Shown here piece after piece: positions 57,330 to 64,000 of a DNA stretch of 64,000 nucleotides (within the stretch, counting starts at the first letter, position 1; each line of letters starts with the position of its first letter). The DNA is from Micromonospora sonchi (GTDB taxonomy: Bacteria > Actinomycetota > Actinomycetes > Mycobacteriales > Micromonosporaceae): positions 1 through 64,000 of the forward strand of contig NZ_BMNB01000032.1 in assembly GCF_014646235.1 (NCBI RefSeq). The letters are read 5' to 3'. Made by a program: the position numbers and the translations under genes. A model generated the notes under the pieces. That model worked only from the letters and a program-made list of their open reading frames with translations. It had not been told where the DNA came from and made no database searches.

Positions 57330-59908
57330 GCCGGTTCCCCGTCCTCGTCCTCGGGCACGTGATACGGCACCAGCACGACGCCGCGGTCATCCGGGCCGTC
57401 CCAGAGCACCACCCGGTCGGGGCGGGGCCGCCACTCCACCGCCCGACCGAACACCGGTGTGAGCTGGGCACCCGGTACGCCCGCCACCGCCACGGCGGTC
57501 AGCTTGTCGACGGTCTCCTCCGGCTCCAGCAACGCGGCGAAGGAGGGCACGGTACGCCACCAGCCGAGCACGTGCTGCCCGACCGGCGGTCCCTCGTACA
57601 ACAGCGTCCGCAGTCGCGAGGGCGGCAGTTGCTCCGGTGACGCCACATCCAGCCCGAACACCACCAGGTAGGCCGGCTCACCGGTCTCCAGGGCGGCAAG
57701 CAGACCGGCCAGGTCGACCGTCTCGACCGGATGCCGCTCGGTCAGCTCCGCCGCCAGGTCGTCGGCCAACGCTCGCGACACGGCGTCCGGCGCGGCGATC
57801 AGGAATCGTGCCGCGCCCGGCGGATGGTGGGCCGCGGTGCTTCGGGCGGCCATCGCCAACAGCCGGGTCCCCTCCGGGCGCGGACCGAGGACGGCGAGGT
57901 TCCGCCCAGCGGCCGGCCCGAGCGGCACCGTCACGGTGCTCCGCGCGACATCCACGGCGCGCCCGAGCAGCGCGGATGGGGCCAACGACCGCCCGGCGAG
58001 GGCCGCCCGGTAGCGCGGATCGTTGTTCAGCAGCGGGCGGGCGTAGCCGGCGAAGACCACCGGCGGCGTGGACTCCTTCGCGCGCGCCGCCCAGAGCCGA
58101 TGCCGCAGCCGCTCGGCCGTCTCCGGGTCGTCCTGCGGATCAGGAAACCGGACCATCCGCTCGTGACCCCGGATCGCACCCCGCGGACCGCCCAGCCCGC
58201 CCGCGGTGTTCACCACCGCGCTGCCCACCGGCAGGCCGGCCGCGGCGTCGTTCGTCGGCTCCAACACCGCCGCGCCACCCGGCAGCGCCACCCGCACCGG
58301 GAACTGGCCGAGCAGCGAGTCCCGGTACCCGCCGTCGGTGCGGGCACCCAGCCCCAGGTCACCGTCGCCGGCCAGGACCAGATGCACACCGTACGCCCGG
58401 CCGGTCCGCGCCAGCTTGTTCAACCGGGCGCCGGCGTCGGTGGCGAGCCGGTCCCGTTCGGCGAAGAGCAGCTGCAGGTTGTCCACCACGCAGACGATCC
58501 GGGGCAGCGGACGGTGTGCCCGCAGCTCCGCGAAGCGTTGCCCACCGACACGCGCGGATGCCTCCGTGCGTCGGTGGACCTCGGTGATCAACTGATCGAA
58601 CAGGTCGAGCACGTACTCCCGGTCGGCGGCCATCGCGGCCGCCCGGACCTGCGGGATCCAGGACCGGTCCCGCTCGGTCTGCAGGAACTCCGCGAAGGAC
58701 TCACCCGCGCCGAGATCGGCCAGGTACAGCGACAGTTCGTCCGGGCCGTACCGGGCGGCGAGACCGAGCAGCGCCGTGGTCAGGAAGGCGGAACGACAGG
58801 CCGGTGACCGGCCGCCGACCAGCCAGTGCGGTGCCAGTTCGGTGAAGCCGAGCGATACCGGCCGACCACCGGCGTCGCCGATCGTGGTGCTCAGCCCGTC
58901 GCCCGCGTCCGCCTGCCACAGCTTCTCCTCGATCGGTGGCAGGAGGTCGGGCAGGGACAGTCGGCTACCGGCCTCGACCTGCGCCGCGATTCGCCGGCAG
59001 ACCGCGTCGACCAACTCGGCCGGTGGATCCGGCTCGAGGAACACCGGCGAGTTCAACCCGGCGCCGGTGCCCGGGGTGGCGAAGGGAGCGTCGGGCGGGT
59101 CGCCCAGCAGCGCGTACCCGGTGCGCATCGCCACCGTCGTGGCCCTGGGCAGTGGCGCCCGGCCGGCCGGCGGACCGCCCGCGACGATCAGGTGCAGTCC
59201 GGCGGCCGGCCCCTGCTCGGCGAGCGCCTCGATCCGCGTCAGGTCGGTCGGCTCGGTCTGCTCGGGCAGCGCAGCCATCACGAGCAGCAGCAACCGGTCG
59301 TGTCGGCGGGGGCCGGACGACCCTGGCGCCACCCACCGCTCCGCCTCGGACAGCGCGGCGCGCAGCCCTGCGGAATCGGTGGCCGGCGGGGACAGCACCC
59401 CGGCATCGCCGAGGGCCGCGAACGGCGCCAGGGCCATCCCGGCCGCGTCCACCACCCGGACCAACAGGGCGCCTGCGGGTGTCGCTGCCAGCAGCCGCAG
59501 CAGTACGGCCCGGAGCAGTCCGGCGACCCGCGGATCGTGCGCGTCGGTGTCCACCGCCAGGTGGCCGGCGCCGAGGAGCGGCACCACGGCGGGGAAGCGA
59601 GCGTCGTCCAGCGGTGCGGCAGCGCCGATCCGGACGAAGGGCGGCGGACCTTCCCCCGCCGGGGTCGCCGGGTCGAGGACGTCCAGGGCGGTGCCGGCCC
59701 AGCCGGGCGCCAGGATCGCCGCTGCGGTGGACAGCCGTTCGGCCAGCGCGTACTGGCGACGCTGGTCGGCGGGAGCGGGGCGGATGTCGTCGAGGACTGA
59801 GGCCGCTGCCGCCGCCGTAGCGGCGGCCCGGCGGTGCAGCGCGGCGGCACGAAGCGTCCGTGCCTTCGGACCGCCCACCGTGTCCCCTCCTCCGCCCGAG
59901 GTCGGCAC
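57326..59908 (-). CDS. FtsK/SpoIIIE-like protein with degenerate P-loop
   Basis: The 860-residue protein has the outline of a multi-domain FtsK/SpoIIIE-like ATPase. The clearest domain (about residues 340-560) has the framework LGFTELAPHWLVGGRSPACR and RIVCVVDNLQLLFAERDRLA. The Walker A position reads GGRSPACRSAFL where relatives have GGRTGAGKT-type, so both the Gly pattern and the Lys are lost. The C-terminal repeats of the fold also have no intact P-loop. It would therefore not hydrolyse ATP at this site; a regulatory or scaffolding role is more likely. The N-terminal 300 residues resemble no named domain. It is translationally coupled with the membrane protein at 56637. Confidence 0.82.
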   Translation of the reverse strand: MPTSGGGGDTVGGPKARTLRAAALHRRAAATAAAAASVLDDIRPAPADQRRQYALAERLSTAAAILAPGWAGTALDVLDPATPAGEGPPPFVRIGAAAPLDDARFPAVVPLLGAGHLAVDTDAHDPRVAGLLRAVLLRLLAATPAGALLVRVVDAAGMALAPFAALGDAGVLSPPATDSAGLRAALSEAERWVAPGSSGPRRHDRLLLLVMAALPEQTEPTDLTRIEALAEQGPAAGLHLIVAGGPPAGRAPLPRATTVAMRTGYALLGDPPDAPFATPGTGAGLNSPVFLEPDPPAELVDAVCRRIAAQVEAGSRLSLPDLLPPIEEKLWQADAGDGLSTTIGDAGGRPVSLGFTELAPHWLVGGRSPACRSAFLTTALLGLAARYGPDELSLYLADLGAGESFAEFLQTERDRSWIPQVRAAAMAADREYVLDLFDQLITEVHRRTEASARVGGQRFAELRAHRPLPRIVCVVDNLQLLFAERDRLATDAGARLNKLARTGRAYGVHLVLAGDGDLGLGARTDGGYRDSLLGQFPVRVALPGGAAVLEPTNDAAAGLPVGSAVVNTAGGLGGPRGAIRGHERMVRFPDPQDDPETAERLRHRLWAARAKESTPPVVFAGYARPLLNNDPRYRAALAGRSLAPSALLGRAVDVARSTVTVPLGPAAGRNLAVLGPRPEGTRLLAMAARSTAAHHPPGAARFLIAAPDAVSRALADDLAAELTERHPVETVDLAGLLAALETGEPAYLVVFGLDVASPEQLPPSRLRTLLYEGPPVGQHVLGWWRTVPSFAALLEPEETVDKLTAVAVAGVPGAQLTPVFGRAVEWRPRPDRVVLWDGPDDRGVVLVPYHVPEDEDGEPA

Positions 59909-60075
59909 CCACTCGCCGGGCAGGAACGACGGTATCCCAGCGGAGGCTCGACCCTTGGGATGCGTGACGGCGGTGCGCCGAACTTGTCGTGGATCTCACC
60001 GATCGACGGCGATCCGTCACGATCTGCTGAATCTGGGGCATTGGGCCGATGGCTGACAAGCGATAGCCTCAGGAG

Positions 60076-60651
60076 GTGGAATCAGTGCCGCCCCCCGCCG
60101 GTTCCCAGGTCTCCCGCGTACCGGCGCAACGGACCCCGCCGAAGGAACTGGCCCCGCCCGCGGTCGCACCAGCGCCGCAGCGGCCCCGCCGGCGGCTCCG
60201 GACGGTGCTGGCCGTGGTCGCCGGGACAGTCGCGGCGTTGTGCCTGGGCGGCGGAGTGACCGGCTACCTCCTCTACGACCGAGCCACCGCCCCTGATCGC
60301 AGTGCACCCGATGTCGTAGTAGACAACTACTTGCGCGCCTTCTTAGTGGACCGTAACGACGTGCGTGCAAACCTGTTTGTCTGCGAAGGAAACACAGACT
60401 TCGCCGCAGTGCGCGCACTTCGAGCGGAGGCCCTGCGACGCGAGTCTGACTTCGGCGTCACAGTGCGAATCAGTTGGGGAGCCCTTTACCAATTCGAGAC
60501 GGCGCAGGGGCAGTCGGTCCGAACTACTCTTACAATAGCGAGCTCCGCCGAGGGTGAGTCGCGAAGTAGCAGACGCGAAGACTGGGTCTTCGACGTCACT
60601 GACAATGGTGATGGATGGCGAGTGTGCAGCGGACGGGTGACGGCAGGCTGA
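60076..60651 (+). CDS. Single-span protein with NTF2-like extracellular domain, mosaic composition
   Basis: The 191-residue product has a Pro-rich leader, one span (about residues 48-70, LAVVAGTVAALCLGGGVTGY), then a domain beginning VVVDNYLRAFLVDRNDVRAN with Cys in FVCEGN and WRVCSG. This layout parallels the gene at 13077 (leader, span, VDDFLTA domain, terminal WWVC). From about 60300 the GC falls from around 80% to about 55% (hand counts of single lines), and codons change in the same gene, including one TTA. The upstream part looks native and the second part acquired by recombination. GTG start; a good ribosome binding site (AGGAGGTG) is present. Confidence 0.75.
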   Translation: MESVPPPAGSQVSRVPAQRTPPKELAPPAVAPAPQRPRRRLRTVLAVVAGTVAALCLGGGVTGYLLYDRATAPDRSAPDVVVDNYLRAFLVDRNDVRANLFVCEGNTDFAAVRALRAEALRRESDFGVTVRISWGALYQFETAQGQSVRTTLTIASSAEGESRSSRREDWVFDVTDNGDGWRVCSGRVTAG

Positions 60652-60653
60652 CA

Positions 60654-61253
60654 TCACTCAAGCCACAATAAGTGAACGGGCACCTCCATGGTGGTTGGTG
60701 ACTGGCCGCGCCAGGCCCAGCGGTACCACTCCATCTCCGGTGCGACCCGTACGCAGATGTCGCCCTCCGCACCCGAGTAGGTCTCGGTCACCGCACGCAG
60801 CTCACGGTGCTCGACCGAGCCGACCATGTGCACCACCCGTCGGCCGACGACCGAGTCGGCCTCGAAGACCGGTGTTGGTGTCCGATGTGCCGGCGCGTCG
60901 AGCGAGACGAGCCGAATACCACCCCCGCCCGCCGCCGGCGTGGTGGTCCGCGAGACCACCGTTTCGACCCAGACCCGCTCTACCGGCACCAGTGGTGCGA
61001 AGACCTCTACCTGGTCGGACTCGGCGCGGTACCACTCGTGTTCGGGGATGACCGGCACGTAGGTGCGGCTGTTCTGCAGCACTCGCTCGTCGGCCCGCAG
61101 GTCGCCCCGCCAGCCGAGGCCGGGCAGCCCGACCAGCACCCGTCGCCCGCGCAGGTCGACTTGTCCGGCCGCCGGGAGAACCTCGATCGGGCGAGGTGGC
61201 TGCGGAGCCCAGTCCGGCTGGTCGGCGAAGGGGTCGGGTAGCGGTTCGGTCAT
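60654..61253 (-). CDS. Hypothetical protein (199 aa), first visible gene of the type IV-like cluster's end
   Basis: The soluble 199-residue product has a Pro-rich start (MTEPLPDPFADQPDWAPQPP), then a beta-rich domain with ERVLQNSRTYVPVIPEHEWY, VWVETVVSR and APEMEWYRWAWRG. Repeated Trp/Tyr near acidic residues suggest a beta-sandwich binding domain. No family is recognised. It lies 13 bases downstream of the M23 hydrolase gene in the same direction, so it is the last gene of that operon. Its stop is 2 bases from the convergent gene's stop at 60651, within a low-GC patch. Confidence 0.75.
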   Translation of the reverse strand: MTEPLPDPFADQPDWAPQPPRPIEVLPAAGQVDLRGRRVLVGLPGLGWRGDLRADERVLQNSRTYVPVIPEHEWYRAESDQVEVFAPLVPVERVWVETVVSRTTTPAAGGGGIRLVSLDAPAHRTPTPVFEADSVVGRRVVHMVGSVEHRELRAVTETYSGAEGDICVRVAPEMEWYRWAWRGQSPTTMEVPVHLLWLE

Positions 61254-61266
61254 GGCGTCGCTCGGC

Positions 61267-62442
61267 TCACCCGGTGCCCTTCAGCGGTGCGCCCTTCGAC
61301 TGCATGAACGGCACCGGATCGATTGCGCTACGGCTGCTGCGGTCACCGTCGGTGTGCACCTCGAAGTGCAGGTGCGGCCCGGAGGAGTTGCCGCTGCTGC
61401 CCACCTCGCCGATCACCGCACCAGCCTCCACGGTGTCTCCGGCGGCGACCCGGGGACGACTCACCATGTGACAGTAGCGGGTGACGATGCCCTGGGCGTG
61501 CAGGACATCGACGAACCAACCGCAGCCGCCCTTGCCCGGCCAGCCGTCCACGTTGCAGCTGTGCCGGCCCCTCCGATCCGGGTCGCATCGGGAGACCAGG
61601 ACCCGGCCCGTCGCCGCGACGCGGATGAGGGTGCCCTTCGGCGCGGCGATGTCGACGCCGTTGTGCGCCGGACGGCTGGCGGTCCGGAAGCCGGATCCCA
61701 CGCCACCGGGAATCGGCGCGGTCCAACCGGAGGCGGCGATGTCACCCGACGCGGCGGAGTCGCACACCTCCTGCCCGGCGATCAAGACGGTCCGGGCTGC
61801 GCCGCCGGCCAGCGCGTCGACGATGCGGGCGGCCAACTCCTCGTGCTTGGCGTACGCGTCCGGGAAGGCGCTGATCTGCACCCGCTGGGCGGCTACGGTC
61901 AGCGGCAGCTTCTCCCAGCCGGACACCTCGACGAGCTTTTCGTAGAACTTGCGCGACGCGTACTCGGGATTCATCCGCTGGCGGACGGTGCCCCACGACG
62001 CCCGTTGCTGGAACAGGCCAACGGAGTCGTGGTCGGCACCGATGCCCTCGTGGGGGATTTCCCGCGACTCGGCGACCGTGCGGTTGGCGAGATTGAGCAG
62101 TCGGGATTCCTGCATCGCGGTCGCCACGGCGATCACCCAGCCCCGGGGCGGCACCCTCATCTCCTGTCCGACCTTGATGATCACGGCGGCGTTGCGGAGC
62201 TGACGCTCGCCGTACCGGGCGAATCGGGGCATGGTGCCGGTAACGTCGACCTCGAAGTCACCGGTGCACTCGATACTGGTCGGGGTCAACTGCTGCTCGG
62301 CGGCGTCGCCGCCGAGTTCGGTGAGGAAGAATGCGCCGGTGCCGCCGGTACAGCAGAGGAAAGCCAGCGCTGCGGTGAGTGCGGCAGCGAGGGCGCCGAC
62401 CCGGACCGGCCGGCGAGGGGGGCCGCTCTCGTCGCTACTCAT
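61267..62442 (-). CDS. Membrane-anchored cell-wall hydrolase: lysozyme-like domain + M23 peptidase (VirB1-like role)
   Basis: The 391-residue product has one N-terminal span (about residues 15-37). A lysozyme-like transglycosylase domain follows (AVATAMQESRLLNL, then HDSVGLFQQRASWG with the catalytic Glu in QESR). A C-terminal M23 metallopeptidase ends it (HNGVDIAAPKGT, later GPHLHFEVH). Together they can open peptidoglycan strands and peptides. Paired with the genes at 62439 and 62993 it matches the wall-opening component of Gram-positive type IV systems. The ATG at 62442 overlaps the preceding gene's stop (ATGA). Confidence 0.9.
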   Translation of the reverse strand: MSSDESGPPRRPVRVGALAAALTAALAFLCCTGGTGAFFLTELGGDAAEQQLTPTSIECTGDFEVDVTGTMPRFARYGERQLRNAAVIIKVGQEMRVPPRGWVIAVATAMQESRLLNLANRTVAESREIPHEGIGADHDSVGLFQQRASWGTVRQRMNPEYASRKFYEKLVEVSGWEKLPLTVAAQRVQISAFPDAYAKHEELAARIVDALAGGAARTVLIAGQEVCDSAASGDIAASGWTAPIPGGVGSGFRTASRPAHNGVDIAAPKGTLIRVAATGRVLVSRCDPDRRGRHSCNVDGWPGKGGCGWFVDVLHAQGIVTRYCHMVSRPRVAAGDTVEAGAVIGEVGSSGNSSGPHLHFEVHTDGDRSSRSAIDPVPFMQSKGAPLKGTG

Positions 62443-62996
62443 CCCTGCTCCCAGTCCACGGCGTCGACGAGCCACCGCCCGTCCGGTGCCACCAGCTCGA
62501 GCCGGAGTTGCCCGGTGTCGAGCGGAATCAGCGCCTCCACGACAACTTCGCTATGGACCTGCACGATCACCTCGTCCGTCACCGCGCGGGCCGGCACCCC
62601 GCCCGGATCGGCACCGGCGAGCTTGCCAGTGAGGGAAACCGTCGAGAAGGGGCGAAGGCCCGCACGCCAGTCCTCTGCGGTCAGGCCGGAGCGGCCCAGC
62701 CAGGCCGCCACGAACCGTTCCGCGACCTGCTCGGGCCTGGCCTCGCCGGGACGGGTGACCGGCGACGGGGTGCTGGTGGTCGAGATCGCGCCGTCGTCAC
62801 CCGTGGTCGGGTCCACCGTGGTGATCGGCTGCGCCGGCCGGTTGCTCAATCCGGCCGTCGGATCGCCGGGGCCGGCGACCAGTCGGGCTGCTCCGACCAC
62901 GCCGAGCACCAGGACGGCGATGCCGGCGGCCAGCCCGAGCCGGGATCGCAGCATCCGGGTGAGCAGGAACTCGATCGTGCGCCGCACCGCGGTCAC
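62439..62996 (-). CDS. Single-span protein with NTF2-like domain (VirB8/TcpC-like)
   Basis: The 185-residue product has one span near the N-terminus (LRSRLGLAAGIAVLVLGVVG), a Thr/Pro linker, and an outside domain (RPEQVAERFVAAWLGRSGLT, then EVIVQVHSEVVVEALIPLDT and WLVDAVDWEQG). That pattern resembles the NTF2-like domain of VirB8/TcpC proteins in conjugation machines. Start and stop are overlapped with the neighbours (ATGA/GTGA), so the three genes 62993-62439-61267 are one operon. Confidence 0.78.
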   Translation of the reverse strand: MTAVRRTIEFLLTRMLRSRLGLAAGIAVLVLGVVGAARLVAGPGDPTAGLSNRPAQPITTVDPTTGDDGAISTTSTPSPVTRPGEARPEQVAERFVAAWLGRSGLTAEDWRAGLRPFSTVSLTGKLAGADPGGVPARAVTDEVIVQVHSEVVVEALIPLDTGQLRLELVAPDGRWLVDAVDWEQG

Positions 62997-64000
62997 CGAG
63001 CCTCGGAGCGGACCCGGGGCGCCGGCTTCTCGGGAGCCCGCTCGGCCGATCCGGGACGGTAGATGACGAAGGATGGGTTCTCATCCGGTACGTCCGGCTC
63101 GCTCCACGAGGCGGGCTGTCGGCGACGGGGTCGGGGCGCGACGGGACGGGGTTCGCGGCGTTGCTCCTCCGCCGGGCCGGACGCGTCGTTGGCCGTCCGG
63201 GCGTCCGGGCGCTTGGGCTCGGCTGGTGCGCCGCTCGGTGCCGGGTCCGGGCGGGCCTCCGGGCGCACCTTCGGCTGCTCGACCACGACCGTCCGGCGCC
63301 GCCCCGGGCCGGGCTCGGTGGTGCCGCCCGGCTCGGCGACGTCGAGGCGGGCCGCGGTACGCATGTCCCGGAAGAACCGCCGATGCCAGGAACCGGCCGA
63401 GCTGACCGCCTCACTGCTGTCCTTGCCGCCGAGTTGGGTGATCCGTCGGTACGGGCGCAGCAGCAGCCAGCCGACCACCCCGCACAGCCAGACCAGCACC
63501 ACCTGCAGCCAGCCCGGCAGGGTGGGGGTGTTCATGATGAGGTCCACCGCGAAGAGGTAGATGGCCGCGCCGGTGCCGAAGATCGCGATGTTGAAGAGGG
63601 CAGCGACCACCGCGTTGCCCAGCCGGCGCAGACCGGCGCTGGCCGGGCGGAGCAGGCCGATGGTGCCCAGGATCGGCGCGGCGATCACGGCCCACCGGAA
63701 GATCAAGAAGCCCAGCAGCACGAGCAGCGACGCGGTCAGGTCGAACATCGCGAAGAGCAACGCCGCGAGCACCGCGATGAAGCCCGCGCCAACCCGGTCC
63801 ATGTCCCGGACGCCCTTCAGGTACTCGTAGGCTTCCGGGTCCTCCCGCTCGATCTGCTCCGCCACCGTCATCCACTGTTGCTTTTTCGCATTGATGGTGG
63901 CCTCGCGGGTCTGGGGATTAGCCCGGATCTTCTCTACTTCCTCCCAGGAGAGTGACTTGGCGTCGTAGAGGGCCGCGCCGTACTTGCGAGCGGTCTCGCT
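62993..64000 (-). CDS. Polytopic membrane protein, TrbL/VirB6-like, 5' end beyond window
   Basis: Only the C-terminal part (about 335 residues) is in the window; the frame stays open through the right edge. It has a soluble lead (KYGAALYDAKSLSWEEVEKI), several spans (VGAGFIAVLAALLFAMFDLT, AVIAAPILGTIGLL, AVVAALFNIAIFGTGAAIYL, LQVVLVWLCGVVGWLLL), then a long Arg/Pro-rich cytoplasmic tail (about 140 residues). The arrangement of spans with a soluble lead suggests a TrbL/VirB6-like channel protein. Its stop is coupled to the VirB8-like gene. A VirB4-like ATPase would be expected upstream, outside the window. Confidence 0.8.
   Translation of the reverse strand, partial: SETARKYGAALYDAKSLSWEEVEKIRANPQTREATINAKKQQWMTVAEQIEREDPEAYEYLKGVRDMDRVGAGFIAVLAALLFAMFDLTASLLVLLGFLIFRWAVIAAPILGTIGLLRPASAGLRRLGNAVVAALFNIAIFGTGAAIYLFAVDLIMNTPTLPGWLQVVLVWLCGVVGWLLLRPYRRITQLGGKDSSEAVSSAGSWHRRFFRDMRTAARLDVAEPGGTTEPGPGRRRTVVVEQPKVRPEARPDPAPSGAPAEPKRPDARTANDASGPAEEQRREPRPVAPRPRRRQPASWSEPDVPDENPSFVIYRPGSAERAPEKPAPRVRSEAR

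Overview
The window is high-GC actinobacterial DNA that looks like a Micromonospora-type chromosome (family Micromonosporaceae). The signs are very high GC, many GTG starts and 4-bp start/stop overlaps, wblA and a fused-type EccC, and a gene order that matches blocks of the Mycobacterium tuberculosis chromosome. All comparisons come from memory of protein families and gene orders; no search was run.

Region 1 (1-6066) is an accessory region of lower, mixed GC. It ends in the remnant of a pSAM2-type integrative and conjugative element (AICE): a HUH-type replication initiator, a small excisionase, and an integrase that carries an in-frame stop and has lost its catalytic domain. The remnant abuts the 3' end of a tRNA-Pro(CGG) gene. 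Three genes of unknown function lie further left.

Region 2 (6212-15994) is conserved core: a metallophosphoesterase, a YqeY-like protein, a PonA2-like penicillin-binding protein, WblA, two ArsA/Get3-like ATPases, a DUF4177-like small protein, a RidA protein and a metallo-beta-lactamase-fold hydrolase. From ponA2 onward this is the same order as M. tuberculosis Rv3682-Rv3677c. The partners that follow in that order (Crp, Nth, TlpA-like, Nudix, MarP) appear only at 33872-40177. Between them lie about 18 kb (15991-33871) holding a class III adenylate cyclase/ATPase/TPR protein, a membrane Ser/Thr kinase, a broken alpha/beta-hydrolase, an antitoxin-like DNA-binding protein without a visible toxin, and a TetR-headed acyl-CoA catabolism operon (TIGR03084, AtuA-like, biotin-dependent carboxylase beta and alpha, acyl-CoA dehydrogenase).

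Region 3 (40188-47034) is a compact type VII secretion locus with mycosin, a three-ATPase EccC and EccD, and no Esx substrate, EccB or EccE genes. Region 4 (47063-56551) is core again: ppa, dacB, a zinc metalloprotease, tilS, hpt, ftsH and folE, in the order of the M. tuberculosis Rv3628-Rv3609c block, with a GlxA-type regulator inserted. Region 5 (56637-64000) holds an FtsK-like ATPase whose P-loop looks destroyed, with a membrane partner. It also holds an operon (60654 to the edge) that resembles part of a Gram-positive type IV secretion machine: a lysozyme-like/M23 hydrolase, a single-span VirB8/TcpC-like protein and a polytopic VirB6/TrbL-like protein.

The most unusual observations are: an intergenic-type GGGGCCCC inverted repeat lying in frame inside the AtuA-like gene, where it contributes three rare TTA codons; a sharp GC drop inside the gene at 60076; the dead-looking P-loop of the FtsK-like protein; and the minimal type VII and type IV-like secretion loci.
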